Source: Meghimatium bilineatum
Lineage: Eukaryota > Mollusca > Gastropoda > Stylommatophora > Philomycidae
Reading direction: 5' to 3'
Assembly (NCBI GenBank): GCA_034231615.1
Contig: CM067311.1
Span: forward strand, 21,828,173-21,892,172
DNA: 64,000 bases
Position numbers and translations under genes: made by a program. Within the stretch, counting starts at the first letter, position 1; the number at the start of each line of letters is the position of its first letter. The notes beneath the pieces were generated by a model that was not told the origin of the DNA, did no database searches, and saw nothing but the letters and a program-made list of their open reading frames with translations. Below, one piece after another: positions 32,536-45,234 of this stretch.

Positions 32536-32604
32536 AGCACCAGCACATGTGCTGGACCGAAAGGTGCAGATATCACAGCTTTGCTATCAACCATCACCAT
32601 AACG
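32536..32604 (+). mobile_element. SINE-S copy, part before the SPIN-like insertion
   Basis: CATGTGCTGGACCGAAAGG, GCAGATATCACAGCTTTGCT and CAACCATCACCATAACG correspond to the SINE-S middle (TCAGGCCGAAAGG, GCAGAT..CACAGC, AACCATGACACAACG). It stops exactly at the hAT boundary. The expected continuation (CATTCCGTTCTCCAGAC) is found as TATTCACGCTTCTTCCGCAG after 38084. Confidence 0.6.
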
Positions 32605-32892
32605 AAGCGGTTTTCAAATTGTGGATCACGACCCCTTTTGTGTCGAACAACCCCACCACATGGGTCACCTAAGACCATCGGAAAACACATATTTCCGAAG
32701 GTCTTAGGAACCGAGACAAAAACTCCTCTAACCGTCTCCAGTTGCGTGCGCCACCATGCAGATACGCCCATACACGAGTACCCTGCGTGGTGACATCATC
32801 GCGCCAACTCCATTACATAGACCCCGTACAAATACAGATGTTTGTGATAGTGTTAGAGCCATAATATACGTATGCAGATCAGTCACAAATGT

Positions 32893-33098
32893 GTAGAGAA
32901 CAGCTACTGTGTAGAGAGCATTTGTTAAAAGCAGCTACTGTGTTGAAAGCAGCTACTGTGTTGAAAGACTGTGTTAAAAGCAGCTACTGTGTTGAAAGTA
33001 GCTACTGTGTTGAAAGCAGCTACTGTGTTAAAAGCAGTTACTGTGTTGAAAGTAGCTACTGTGTTGAAAGTAGCTACTGTGTTGAAAGCAGCAGTATT
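32893..33098. repeat. minisatellite, 18-bp unit, ~11 copies
   Basis: The unit is TACTGTGTTGAAAGCAGC with A/G and deletion variants. The period is a multiple of three, so a Ser-Tyr-Cys-Val-Glu-Ser frame stays open; this is not evidence of a gene. Confidence 0.9.
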
Positions 33099-33339
33099 GG
33101 AGGTAAAACGGATACTTCATGAATTATAATTACTGGGTAAATGTAAAATCATGTACTGTAAAATTATCAACTGCTGCCAAAACAGAAAAAAAATCTTTAC
33201 CATGGAAAAATAATCTGGATGCTGGTCGGTCTTTTTATATTCAGCTGTGGTTCTGTGAATACTGCCGTGACAGATCGGTTGTTTAGAGGACCTGTTAGCT
33301 ACATTATGTTGGACCCCATTCGCTACGTGTTTGGCTTTA

Positions 33340-33415
33340 AGTTGATTACTATTTATATACTTGGAGTCGCTTTGCCTATTTTTGACATGCGATTCCAAGT
33401 ATATAAATAGTGACT
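33340..33415. repeat. palindrome, ~25-bp arms
   Basis: ACTATTTATATACTTGGAGTCGC and GCGATTCCAAGTATATAAATAGT are inverted around a ~20-bp loop with one mismatch. A single arm relative (TCCAAGCATATAAATAGTGAC) lies at 4479-4499. Confidence 0.7.
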
Positions 33416-33789
33416 AACTGAATGTCAAACAATAATCACAACATGTAACGCATGGGTGTGCAACTTAAATTTAGTGAACTGTACTGCCAATCGATCACGG
33501 TACTGTCGTTGTGATAGTAACAGGTATGTAAAAAAATATAATAGTATTACCTACAAGGGAGTTAGGAAAAGATATATGGAAAGGTAAGGAAGGATGGAGT
33601 AAAATAACTTTACAAAACTACATAAACAAAATAGGTACAGTGGATAGTTAGCTTTCTCATGCATGGACTGTTCTGTCGCAGATGTCTAGTGACTTCAGAA
33701 GTCAGACACCTGGATGGTAGTGAACCCAAATTGCTTACAATAATTTGTAAACCTGGATACGTGGGTATCGAATATGGCAGGTGTACTGA

Positions 33790-35335
33790 TTTGTAACAGT
33801 TAATTTGTTCCTTTCGTGCCGGAAGCGACACATAGGGCAGAGGTTTTGGTTCTCCATATGATGCGGTCCGCTGCCTGCAGCTTTAGTTCCTGGATGGTCT
33901 TACAGCCTATTAATTCCCCTTTTTTAAGAATGGTGTTTTTAAGGGTTGTTTTATGTTTTCCTCTTTTTCTTTTACCCTCAGGTGACCACATAAGGGCTTG
34001 TTGATTTATTCTATTTACATCTAGTCGTAAATCGTGACCAAGCTATTTCCATCTTCGTTTTCTTATGATGTTTGAAACATACTCTTGGTGTGTTTTGTCT
34101 CTTAGATTACTATTTGTGACGAAGTCGCTCCATTTTATTTTCATCAGTTTGCGAAGACATTTCTTTTCGAAGCTGTTTAGTGTGTTGTCTGTTGCTTGAG
34201 TTGATTTCCAGCTTTCACTACCATACGTTAACACTGAAACAAATCATGAGTTAAATAGCTTGAGTTTGGTGTTTGTCCCTAGATCTTTTGATTTCCAGAT
34301 ATTAGTTAATTTAGCAAATGTGCTAGCTGCCACTGTTATACGTGTGTTAATTTCTTTCATTGAGTCTCCGTCAACAAACATTCGGCTGCCCAAGTAGTTA
34401 AAGCTGAAGACTTTTTCCAGTATTTGGTTATTTACTAAGATGTTATTTGTTGAACTGTCAAGTTCCATGATATTTGATTTCGACGTGTTGATCAGAAGGC
34501 CAATTTTCTCCGAGAGTGTGCATAGTTTGTTGGTTATATCTTGTGTCTGTTGGTGAGTAGAGTTTAATAATGCGATGTCATCTGCAAAAACAAGATCAGT
34601 TAAAGTGTTGTTTTTGAGCCATTTTATACCCGCTTTTTCATCATGAATGGTTTTACGTATGATCCAGTCGATGGATATTCCATATAGCATTGGTGATAAT
34701 ACACAGCCCTGTTTCACTCCTGTGTTGATATTGAACCATTCTGAATTTCCTGTTTCTGTTCTTACGCAACACGTTGCTTCATGGTAAAAGGCTTTTATGA
34801 TATTTATATATTTTAACTGGAATCGATAGATTTTAAGGATCTCCCATAGTGCCAGACGATGTATACTGTCGAATGCCTTTTGAAAGTCTATAAAGTTAAT
34901 TATCAAGGGACTTTGAAACACAATTGAATTTTCTATAATAGTTCTAAGAGTCAAGATGTGATCTACACACGAATGGTTAGGTCTAAAGCCGGCTTGTTCT
35001 TCTCTAAGTCTTTAATCAACAGCAATTTTCATTATTTCCATTAAGATGCTACAAAACAGTTTTCCTGGAGTTGATAGTAAAGTAATTTCACGCCAGTTGT
35101 AATCTGGCCTTTTTTTTGGTAGTTTGAAGATTACACCAACTTTCCAGTCTTTTGGAGGTGATTCTGTCTTCCATACAGCATTCATTATAGCAAGTAGGTG
35201 GCGCAAGGAGTTGTCGTCTGCTGCTTTTAGCATTTCACCGGAGATTTCATCATTTCCACGGGCTTTGTTGTTTTTTTTAGTTTCTAGATTTCTAACTGTG
35301 CATGGAGACATAAGCAGAGAGATGTTAAATGTTTG
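33790..35335 (-). mobile_element. LINE-A reverse transcriptase, near-complete domain, one frame with three stops
   Basis: On the minus strand a single frame runs from about 35311 to 33800: NKARGNDEISGEMLKAA, PPKDWKVGVIFKLPKK, stop, REEQAGFRPNHSCVDHI, FIDFQKAFDSIHRLALW (motif A), NTGVKQGCVLSPMLYGIS (motif B), DLVFADDIALLNSTHQQ (motif C as FADD, 34577-34588), NYLGSRM, NIWKSKDL, stop, LTYGSESWKST, RKRRWK, stop, MWSPEGKRKRGKHKTT and SALCVASGTKGTN. All RT catalytic aspartates are present. Only three nonsense codons and no frameshift were found. The endonuclease is missing through 5' truncation. It sits inside the SPIN-like transposon in opposite orientation. Confidence 0.88.
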
Positions 35336-35994
35336 ATGACCTCAATTTGAAAACTCGAGCATAGAACTAATTAAGAGAACTGTCGAGTCATCGCTGGACG
35401 GGGCAGAGCGGCAGCATATTTATTAGCTCTGGGGTCATGGATTAGATGGGTACCAGAGGTGTGTGACTAAGATCGTGAGAATGTTTTAAACTTGTATTTG
35501 AAAGTTTTAGTATGACTGCCAATAGTAATGGGCGGAACATCAGAGCGTTGTATATGCCCATAAATGAGTTGTGGTTGTCCTGGAAGAACTGAGTGACATA
35601 CAGTTGAGTAGAAGAAGTAAGAAGTAGACCACTGAGATCCATGGTTAGACAGAAACGAATGAAGGACGAGGGAAAACAATGAAGAGGTGAGCACCAAACT
35701 AGGAAAAAAGGAGAGTGCAATGCAGTTTCGAGACAGTTAGACAATTTAGATGAAGTACTAGACGGAGATGAGATGAGAACTTGAGAGAGAATAGAAGGAC
35801 GGATTTGCTTCTTCTCAGAAAGCAAGAGAATCGGATACTAAGAGTTCTAAGAGAGTCGAGAAGGATTAAGTGCTGAAAGACTTCTTCATTTCGAGTTACG
35901 ACATTCAGAGATTTCACAATTATATTCGGATGTTCATAATTGAGAGAGTAAGCTTATATTCAGAGTATTATAGAGTAGAAAGTTAGGATGAAAG

Positions 35995-37738
<1,744 letters not shown>

Positions 37739-38084
37739 CGTCGGATTGTAACGCATACTGTCGCTAAATGTAGCAATATAGTTTACTGTTGTTATATTAA
37801 GATTGTTACACTCTTCTTCTTCGAGACAAAATTTCATTTATTTGTAATTAGAAATAAATATATCACAATATATAATTACATATTGTATTTGTGATTAATC
37901 ACTATGCTTTAATGATGTTTACTTTGTAACGATGAAAATACACCCTGCATCTCAGATTCATAACAGTAGTAAAATTAGAGCATGAAGTAGCAACAAAAAA
38001 AGGATATGCTTGGTGTCACCACAACATGAGGGACTGTATTAAAGGGTTGCGGCATTAGAATAGTAGAGAACCGCTGCCATAACG

Positions 38085-38130
38085 TATTCACGCTTCTTCC
38101 GCAGAACACGATCATACACAGGGGACGTTT
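38085..38130 (+). mobile_element. SINE-S copy, part after the SPIN-like insertion
   Basis: TATTCACGCTTCTTCCGCAGAACACG resembles the CATTCCGTTCTCCAGACTAC block that follows ACACAACG in intact SINE-S copies. It decays quickly and the tail is not seen. Confidence 0.4.
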
Positions 38131-39030
38131 TCGGAGCCAGCCCTCGGTAATTTCTTGCAATATCTGATAATAATTTCTTATGTATCCACATAGTATCCAC
38201 AGATAATTCTAAAAATCTCGCACATATTATATGAGTTGTTTTTTTTTACAGTTCCAAATATTGATGAGGAAATTGAATATAAATGAAGTTGTGACAAAAA
38301 GAATTACAATTGTTATTTCTCAAAATATTCTGGCTCGTATCGTCTCATGTAACTTCGTTCGTGTGTGCGGTATCGAGGGAATTAGAATTACAATAAATGT
38401 AAATACCTTCCCGTTTAGCATCCTTGTGAGAATGATAATATAGAATGAATTTGTAGAAGTCAGTCTCATTTCAGTCAATCCCATTACAAGTCAAGACGCT
38501 TATACAACTTATACAGTCAGAACAATATACTGTAAAAGTTTCCGCACTTGTTTATACGCTGATCCCTTTTTACCTTTCGGCGTCAGGGATAGAAGAGCTT
38601 ACTGGAGATCGCCTTCGCGTGCGCTATATATATATATATCTGTGTGTGTGTGTGCGCGCGTGCGTGCGTGTGTGTTGCGTCCCTTATTTCGGTGGTCTAA
38701 CGTTTTCGTGGTCTACCACTAAATCTATGGTCGTTGTATCTGTGTAGCATGACATGATGATGGAAAACACTGTCTGCTGGTAGTCTGCTAACGTGGGAAA
38801 ACCATTGATCCGCTTCCTCTTAATGTATTCTATAGTGCGTTCATAAATAGTTGTCCACCGATATTGTCTATTTTCTCCGTAATTACAGAACGCATAAATT
38901 TCATATTTTGCATGAATGCATTATTTCTTAACCACGTTACAAAATTATGATTAATTAGTATCTACATTGAACGGTTTTATCGCAGCAGTCACTACGAATG
39001 CCGTTTTTAAGGTAGTACTGATTTTATAGT
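38131..39030. other. unrecognised; short TA/TG/CG simple repeat at 38626-38676
   Basis: A TATATATATATATC-TGTGTG-CGCGCGTGCG tract is present. Otherwise no repeat or domain is seen. Confidence 0.45.
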
Positions 39031-39034
39031 ATGT

Positions 39035-40040
39035 CAGCATCATCATCAGGTGCCATGCCGGCTGGCGTAGGCGGTCATGGCTTTCCACAGCTCTCTGTCC
39101 ACAGTATTATGTATCAAAGTCGTTGTTGTTTCCTTGCCTTGCCAGGTTGTTAAACTGTATAATATTTTCTCACGTTGTCGCCCTCTGTCTCTGTTGTCTT
39201 CAATTTTGCCTGCTGTTCTCTAAACCTGCCTGCCTCATGAAGTAATAAAAAAAAAGAAGATTGCCTTTTTCTTATATTGTTGATTAAGGTCCGTTTCGCA
39301 TTTGATTCTTTCAACACCTCTACATTAGTTTTTCTGGCAGTCCATTGTATTCTCAGCATTCTTCTGTAGAACCACATCTCTGTTGCCTCTAATTTCCCAC
39401 TTTCCAGTTTATTTATTGTCCAAGACTCGCACCCATATGTTAGTATAGGGGTTATATAGCACTGAAGAACTCTCTTTCTCACCTCTAATGACAAGGTCAT
39501 ATTACACAGTATATTTTATATTTTTCTGAATGTTGTTTATACCTGTCCTATTCTGCATCTTATTTCTGTTGAACTTCTTCCATCTGGTGTAATCATTGTA
39601 CCTTGATATTTGAATTGGTGGACCTGTTTTAATACTATATCATTCACTTTAATCTTGCAAGGTGTGTTATTTTGTTTCTTTGAAATAACCATTACTTCTG
39701 TTTTCTTGACATTTAGGAAGAAGCCTTTCTCTTTACTTTCTGTGACTACTACATTAATTAAATCTTGAAGGTCTTCCTCACTTTTTGTAATTATAACAGT
39801 GTCATCCGCATATCTCAAATTATTTATGTTATGTCCTCCCACTGATATTCCTGGGATATGTACTATTGCACGCAATATGTTTTCACTGTATAAAGAGAAC
39901 AGGTCTGGTGAAAGCACGCATCCCTGTCTGACTCATTGTTTTATTTGTTGAAAAGGGCCAAATTGATTTCCTACTCTTATTGCTGCTGTTTGTTGCCAGT
40001 ACATGTTCTTGATTATTCTTACATAATTCCGATTAAAAAT
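39035..40040 (-). mobile_element. LINE-C reverse transcriptase fragment with intact YADD
   Basis: The minus strand from about 40035 reads YVRIIKNMYWQQTAAIRVG, stop, VRQGCVLSPDLFSLYSEN, ISVGGHNINNLRYADDTVI (YADD 39801-39812), SKEDLQ-type text, KKTEVMVISKKQNN, QFKYQGTMITPDGRSS, EIRCRIGQV, stop, LSLEVRKRVLQCYITP, LTYGCESWTINKLESGKLE, MWFYRRMLRIQWTARKTNV and IRKRQSSFF. A T-run then shifts the frame, and the end LTTWQGKETT..RHGT follows in other frames. The 3' end is TGATGATGATG. It is very similar at DNA level to 21779-22608 and shares its T-run lesion. Confidence 0.87.
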
Positions 40041-40189
40041 GAATCACTGTATGTGGAAAAGAAATGTTACAGTAACTGCTTGTATAGGCGTATCGTTAAT
40101 ATGTCATAGCATGGGTAAAAATGAAGTACAGTATTCCGAATGTAATATCTTTCTTTCGTCGCATTGAGATTATATGTAACGATATATAC

Positions 40190-40690
40190 ATTTAACAGTT
40201 AAACCTGTATATAGTTGTATAATTGCGGAATGTCTTCGCTCTGTGTACATTCTTTACCATTAACAGTAACTCTGGTTTCAAGTGACTTTCAGTAAATGGA
40301 GTATGTTCTTTTCTAAGCCATATTTTAATCTATTCCTTAGTAGATGAGATTGTAAGGAACTTATCTTCACATGCAATAACATTATGGTAGGAAGCTTGTC
40401 CATAACCAGACAGGATGGTCTATCTAATGATGGAAGTAGTCTTTTCTATCCAATCTCTAAATATATTACCATTCATCTCAGCATGGTAGTCTCGGTTACC
40501 GGTAGATTTGGAAATGAAAATGAGTTCACCATTCTTCAAAAGAACATTTTGTCTGCGACATGCATGTGCCATTATTAATCTTTGACCTTTGCTGCCTGGT
40601 ACATTTCTTTTAATCGTTCCATCTACAGATGGTCATTCCTTTTTATTAGTGTGATGAGCGGTAATCCACGTTTCATCCGTATATACAATA
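40190..40690 (-). pseudogene. DDE transposase (IS630/Tc1/mariner superfamily) fragment
   Basis: The minus strand reads VYTDETWITAHHTNKK, GTIKRNVPGSKGQRLIMAHA, NGELIFISKSTGNRDYHAEM, NGNIFRDWIEKT and, with stops, IKIWLRKEHTPFTESHLKPE then LLLMVK. DETW carries the second catalytic aspartate region. DYHAEMN..F..W and WL..K.I.F....LKPEL are characteristic of a widespread animal DDE-superfamily endonuclease group. At least two stops are present. The N-terminal half should lie to the right, but the frame ends at a tRNA-SINE beginning at 40696. Confidence 0.7.
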
Positions 40691-40695
40691 TCATA

Positions 40696-40880
40696 GGGAG
40701 CCGCGTAGCGCAGTGGTTAGCGCACTGGCTTCACATATGAGTGGTCCTGGGTTAACTCCCCAGTTGCAACGGAAATGTTTTTCAGATCGCAACGGCTTTC
40801 AGGTCGACCCAGCCTTAAATGGGTACCGGATTAATCCGGGAAATAAAGACTGCGAGGAAGAGGAGATGGCTACCGTCCTC
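40696..40880 (+). mobile_element. tRNA-derived SINE (SINE-T)
   Basis: GGAGCCGCGTAGCGCAGTGG, TTAGCGCACTGGC and CCTGGGTTAACTCCCCAG give a good A-box (TAGCGCAGTGG) and a degenerate B-box (GGTTAACTCCC) at tRNA spacing. They are followed by a tRNA-unrelated body (GGTCGACCCAGCCTTAAATG, GGTACCGGATTAATCCGGG). No functional tRNA: the anticodon arm is degraded and the acceptor does not close. Confidence 0.75.
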
Positions 40881-40884
40881 ATTG

Positions 40885-41005
40885 TAGAGCCTCTGAAATC
40901 TTTTGTTCTAATATCATCGTTCTTAATTTTGTCTCTTAGCGATATTCCTAAAATTCTGCTCAAAAATGTCGTTTCGGTTGTCTCGAGTTTACTTTAGTCT
41001 TGCGC
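40885..41005 (-). mobile_element. LINE-I fragment
   Basis: The minus strand reads LETTETTFLSRILGISLRDK, IKNDDIRTK, the typical RLETTEM..LRRILGISLRDKxRNxDIR of LINE reverse transcriptase C-termini. Only about 40 codons are clear. It is bordered by the tRNA-SINE on the left. Confidence 0.55.
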
Positions 41006-41009
41006 TATC

Positions 41010-41657
41010 GTTGTTCATGTTTGACTTTGATAGCATAGTGTTAGTGCAATAATCGTCTTGAATTAATGTCATTTTGTTATTTAAATCTACATATTTGCTT
41101 ATGAGGATTGGTGTCATCTGTCCTAGCACTTGATGTGCTTTACTGCATCCCATGTGTATTTGGTTTTCAATATAAATATTGACGTTTCTTCCGCATCAAC
41201 GTCGGAAAAATCAATCTGCATTTTCTACCACATCATGAAATCAAAAGGCTTGCAACAATTGATACCACGGTTGTTATTTTTTCTTAAAACAATCTAAGGT
41301 TATTTGTAAAAGTCAGTCAGTTGTAACCGTCTCTGAGACACAGTTTCAAAAAAGTGAAATATGTAACATGGTCATGGAGTTTTGTCAATTACTGGTGACA
41401 CGCATAATCATAATAACATAAAAAATCAACGCTGGGCAAAAAGTTCTTTATCAAGAGCACAGCACAACATACAACGAGTAAGAAGCTCGCTCTTTGTATG
41501 TTATGTTTTGTTTTTCATAAAGGATTTTTGATCACAAAGTCTATTTTTGGGAGTTATTTGTTTTACCAGTAATTAGCAAAATTTCATTACTATTTTCAAA
41601 GTTTCTCCTGTTCTAGTTATTGTCAATTATCTATTGTGACAACAGGCAGATCTGAGG

Positions 41658-41693
<36 letters not shown>

Positions 41694-42050
41694 CTGAGCT
41701 GTTATGTGTGATATGATGGTAGTGGAGATGACACACAACATTGCGGATACAGTGTGTGTTAAAGATGAATGCTCACCAACTTCAGACTGCGAGCCACATT
41801 CTGATAAAACTGAGGCTTCAAGTTCATGGTTCTCTCGCATTTATTGTAACATGATGTCGGTACTTCCAGTCTCATGGAGATAGTAGTGGCTGAATCACCA
41901 GAATTGTGACCTCCGCTATTTTTTGTAGTTGTAAAGTTATGATATAACCAAACTGGACTAACGACCTCAGTCCCAAAGTCCAAATTGGATTAGTGAAAAC
42001 GTTGTAACTTGCCATAACAGGTACATTTTACTTAGCCAAAACTTTAATCT
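41010..42050. other. unrecognised; (GA)n at 41659-41690
   Basis: Apart from a ~32-bp GA tract I see no repeat or domain. Confidence 0.45.
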
Positions 42051-42054
42051 TATA

Positions 42055-42215
42055 AGGACCGCCTGCCAAATACGGATGTGTTGGGCCATCGAGGCAAATA
42101 AAATGACGACACAATTTCCATTCTCTGGACTACATTCTACTGGAAATCTAGTAGGACCATTGTCCTGCTACAATAGAGTTTGAGAATGAACGCTGAAGAA
42201 GAAGAAAGACTGCAA
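42055..42215 (+). mobile_element. SINE-S subfamily b copy
   Basis: CCAAATACGGATGTGTTGG, GACACAATTTCCATTCTCTG, GGACTACATTCTACTGGAAA, TAGTAGGACCATTGTCCTGC, GAGTTTGAGAATGAACGCTG and (GAA)n are all visible. Confidence 0.75.
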
Positions 42216-42269
42216 AAGTTCATTGCAGATGTGTAAAGAGATACTTTGGCGGAGGCCTAGTTTCTCTGT

Positions 42270-42340
42270 CTTGTTACCTAGTGGTTAGCAACATTGCCCT
42301 TTGGTCAATGTTTGCCAAGACCGCTGTTTTTTTCCTACAA
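42270..42340 (+). mobile_element. tRNA-like A-box, decayed SINE head
   Basis: TTGTTACCTAGTGGTTAGCAA resembles a tRNA D-arm/A-box (xGCCTAGTGGTTAG). No B-box is found downstream. A decayed tRNA-SINE is likely. Confidence 0.35.
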
Positions 42341-42544
42341 TCATAAATTTCTGGATGGCATGCTCTCTGAGCGTTAGTCGACTCGTCTGACAAACATATC
42401 TCAACTTGCCCATGACTGAAACCCGACCGTACACATTATACCGATGTTAAGGCTGGTTGTATTCGTGGAGTTAAACATTCATCAAGAGTTGAACAGCGAT
42501 GCCGTATATAGGATATCCTTCAATCACTTATGAACACACCTTTG

Positions 42545-42720
42545 ACAAATGTTAGCCCACCGAAGACAGATGTAACGGACCATTGTCGCTAATACAACGG
42601 TTCCATTCTAGACTAAATCTTATTTGAAATTTAGTACGACCATTGTCTTGCTACAAGAAAGATCTAGCGGGAGTTTGAGAATGGATGATGAAGGAAGGAG
42701 AAAGACAAATGTTATAAATG
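42545..42720 (+). mobile_element. SINE-S subfamily b copy, diverged
   Basis: CCGAAGACAGATGTAACGG, CAACGGTTCCATTCTAGAC, TAGTACGACCATTGTCTTGC and GGGAGTTTGAGAATGGATG are present. The tail is degraded to GAAGGAAGGAG. Confidence 0.6.
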
Positions 42721-42779
42721 TTTCTCTGTAGAAGAAGAAGAATAACACGGAAAAATAAGAAGAATGTGTTCGTTCTCAA

Positions 42780-43010
42780 AATCCAGAAAATGTGTACTCA
42801 AGAGAACGGAATGCATCGTGTCATGTTTGATAGTTTAGCTGCGATATTTGTGCCTTTCGACTTTACACGTGTACTTTAGCGTGACTTCCGAGTCACTCTG
42901 ACCCTATATAAGATGAGACAAGCAAATTCCCCCTCCTAAACTTCCTTAGTTGCCTCTTACATCATGCACAAAAGATTAAAAGTTTCTTTGCTCCACTTCA
43001 GGCCTGGTGA
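42780..43010 (-). mobile_element. SINE-S copy
   Basis: Reverse complement shows GAGGCAACTAAGGAAGTTT, CATATAGGGTCAGAGTGAC, CGAAAGGCACAAATATCGC, AAACATGACACGATGCATTC and CGTTCTCTTGAGTAC. The tail side is lost. Confidence 0.65.
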
Positions 43011-43076
43011 CACAATGGCATTTCGTGATGATTCCTTAAATAGCACCAGTGTTTTCCCTTTTATGTCCTAGTTTTG

Positions 43077-43195
43077 TTATATATATATATATATATATAT
43101 ATGTTATTATTGGACTTTTTTAATGTGTATGTGTTTGTGTGAGTGTGTCTGTTGTGTGTGTCTGTGTCTGTGTGTGTGTGTGTGTGCGCGTGCGC
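43077..43195. repeat. (TA)n and (TG)n microsatellites
   Basis: A TA tract at 43077-43102 and a TG-rich tract at about 43125-43192. Confidence 0.9.
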
Positions 43196-43399
43196 CTGTA
43201 TCTCCAAAATTAGTCGAGATAAGAAAAAATGGTGCCATGTTTGGAATCACCATTCACAGACACCCAGAAATAGTTCTAAAACTATAAAACACACCAAATT
43301 ACTTTTTAAACTGTGTTATATTTAAATGTCCACGTTGAAGCCATGCACCCATATAGAAGGTATGCTCAAAAGTGGATACTTTGATACCAGAAAACATTG

Positions 43400-43565
43400 A
43401 TACTGCGTCTTCTACTTCTTCAGCGTTTGCTCTCCCGCTGAATCTCTCTTGTAGCAGTACAATTGCCATACCAGATATCTGGCAGGGTGTAGTCCAGATA
43501 ATGGAAATGCGTTGTATCGCCGTTGTATTTCCACCAATAGCCCAACACATCCATATTCGGTGATA
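43400..43565 (-). mobile_element. SINE-S subfamily b copy
   Basis: Reverse complement: CCGAATATGGATGTGTTGGG, CAACGCATTTCCATTATCTG, GACTACACCCTGCCAGATAT, GGCAATTGTACTGCTACAAG and GCAAACGCTGAAGAAGTAG. The 3' end is close to the (GAA)n consensus. Confidence 0.7.
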
Positions 43566-43669
43566 AACATTATTACCGCGGGATGGTTTCAAGCTTCCAT
43601 GTAATTATATGTTTGTATACGAAACGGGGAAACATGCTTCATTGCAACATATAATGTTCGTCCTCAACA

Positions 43670-43960
43670 TTACAACACACAAAAGCCCCCCCCCCCCCCC
43701 GCCTTACTAAAATATGAAGGTTTTTCTCACAGTTCTGCATACTGTTGATAATTGAAGCCTTCTGGATATAAAAGAAAACTCGAGAGACACTCCCTCCTCA
43801 GTGCACATAAGAATCAAGAGCTTAATCGCATGTAAAACCTAGACATTGAAACAAATACATTTTAAAAAACATAATTATTTTATGAATTTTCAGTGTCGTT
43901 TTGCATGCGCAACTTTTACACGGGACCTCTGAATGTATGATATCATCAGGGAGTATTGAA
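43670..43960. repeat. G-tract dispersed repeat, copy 4 (C run on plus)
   Basis: A 16-base C run near 43686-43701, GTTGATAATTGAAGCC, and TTTTACACGGGACCTCTGAA shared with 31525. Confidence 0.5.
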
Positions 43961-43984
43961 TTATTATATTATATCATATGTCAT

Positions 43985-44190
43985 AACATCAGCTTCAGCA
44001 ATGACTGAATTGCATTCTTCCATACAAATCATATATCAGATTCAGCGAAGATTTAATTACATAATACCATACAAATCATACATCAGATTCAGCAAATGCT
44101 GAAGAGCATCCCTCCATATAACTCATACATCAACTTTAGACAGTATTACGTACATTCTTTCCAATAACTCATACATAAAATTCATAAAGA
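43985..44190. repeat. tandem repeat, ~55-60 bp, about 4 diverged copies
   Basis: Units share AATCATA(T/C)ATCAGATTCAGC, then A..G..T..A and CCATACAAATCATA blocks. The last two copies are heavily diverged (AACTCATACATCAACTTTAG). Confidence 0.55.
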
Positions 44191-44316
44191 CCATAAACAT
44201 CAAATGTCAAAATTTCCAGATCCCACAGGTTCTTCACACAGCCGTCATCAATAATGTATCCCTAGCCGTATCCCTAGCATCAATAATGTCCTAAATCAGT
44301 GAACGTCTAGTTAGTA

Positions 44317-44835
44317 TTCATTCATTCATTCATTTTCCTTTTGCGCTGAAGTTAGCGCATAGGGCAGAGGTCAGATCTCTCCAATTCTGTCTGTTCAAAG
44401 CTATTCTGTGCAGTTCTTGAATATTATGAATATTGGGTGTTTTACTTTCTCTAAGTATTGTTCTTCTGAGTGTTTATTTTGGTCTACCCCTTGCTCTTTT
44501 GCCTGTAGGTATCCATTCAAGAGATTGATGGTGTATTCTGTCGGTCTCTGCGCGTAGAACATGCCCAATGTAGGACCAACGGCGTTTTCTGATAACATCT
44601 GTGATGAAGTTTTGATGTGTCTCTTCTCTGATTTTATCATTCGATTTGAATTCACTCCAATGGGTGGTATTTATCATACGAAGACATTTGCTGTCGAAAC
44701 TCAGTAATTTCTTTTCTAAAGATAAAGAGCTTTTCCAACTATCACATCCATATGATAGCACCGGAATAACGCAGGAATTAAATAACGCATTTTCGTGTGT
44801 GTGCTGATTGACTTTGACTTCCAGATATTAGTAGT
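44317..44835 (-). mobile_element. LINE-A 3' fragment with (AATG)n tail
   Basis: The minus strand shows NIWKSKS, VIPVLSYGCDSWKSS, KKLLSFDSKCLRMI, IRKRRWSYIGHVLRAETDRI, PTGKRARGRPK, stop, TLRRTILRES and DLTSALCANFSAKG. It is the same family as 2011-2676 and 33790-35335. One stop follows GRPK. The 3' end is four to five AATG units (44317-44335 reverse complement). The RT core is absent. Confidence 0.8.
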
Positions 44836-44879
44836 TAGTATAGCACATCTATTTAATACTTAGATCGGAGATTATAAAA

Positions 44880-45176
44880 TTATTAACCAATTTTTATTTT
44901 TTTACCCTTGGCCCCCTTTTGGAACAATTTTTGTTTGTGACCCTCCAGTGTCTAAAAAATATCATTGTTATTTTTGTGTAGAAGTCATCAAAGCTGATTT
45001 AAGATTCAGCGTTATAATTCTTGTCGCCTATCATCAAGAGGTAACCTTTTCATGCCAACGCCCCTCCTCCCCCCCCCCCGGTTAGTCGGTGATCCGCCAG
45101 AATATTTTCAAAATATGTGTCTCCTTCGAACCCAAAAGAGCCATATGGCCACTTTGAGAACCTCTAGCTTAGACAT
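44880..45176 (-). mobile_element. hAT-like MITE or terminal fragment
   Basis: The reverse complement begins AGAGGTTCTCAAAGTGGCC and continues ATGGCTCTTTTGGGTTCG, a hAT-style end. The far side contains GGGGGCCAAGGG and GAGGGTCACAAAC, common in hAT MITEs. I could not find the second terminal repeat or a target duplication. Confidence 0.45.
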
Positions 45177-45234
45177 GTATTTCTATTTAACATGTCGTTT
45201 TATGCTATATTAGTCCATTCATTCAATTCACATA

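Noticed and set aside
32530..32793. 87-codon plus frame and opposing 103-codon minus frame at the left end of the hAT
   Set aside because: Both straddle the insertion boundary between SINE-S and the hAT terminal repeat, so they are junction artefacts.
40696..40770. functional tRNA gene
   Set aside because: The A-box is good but the B-box is degenerate, no closed acceptor stem is seen and a tRNA-unrelated SINE body follows.
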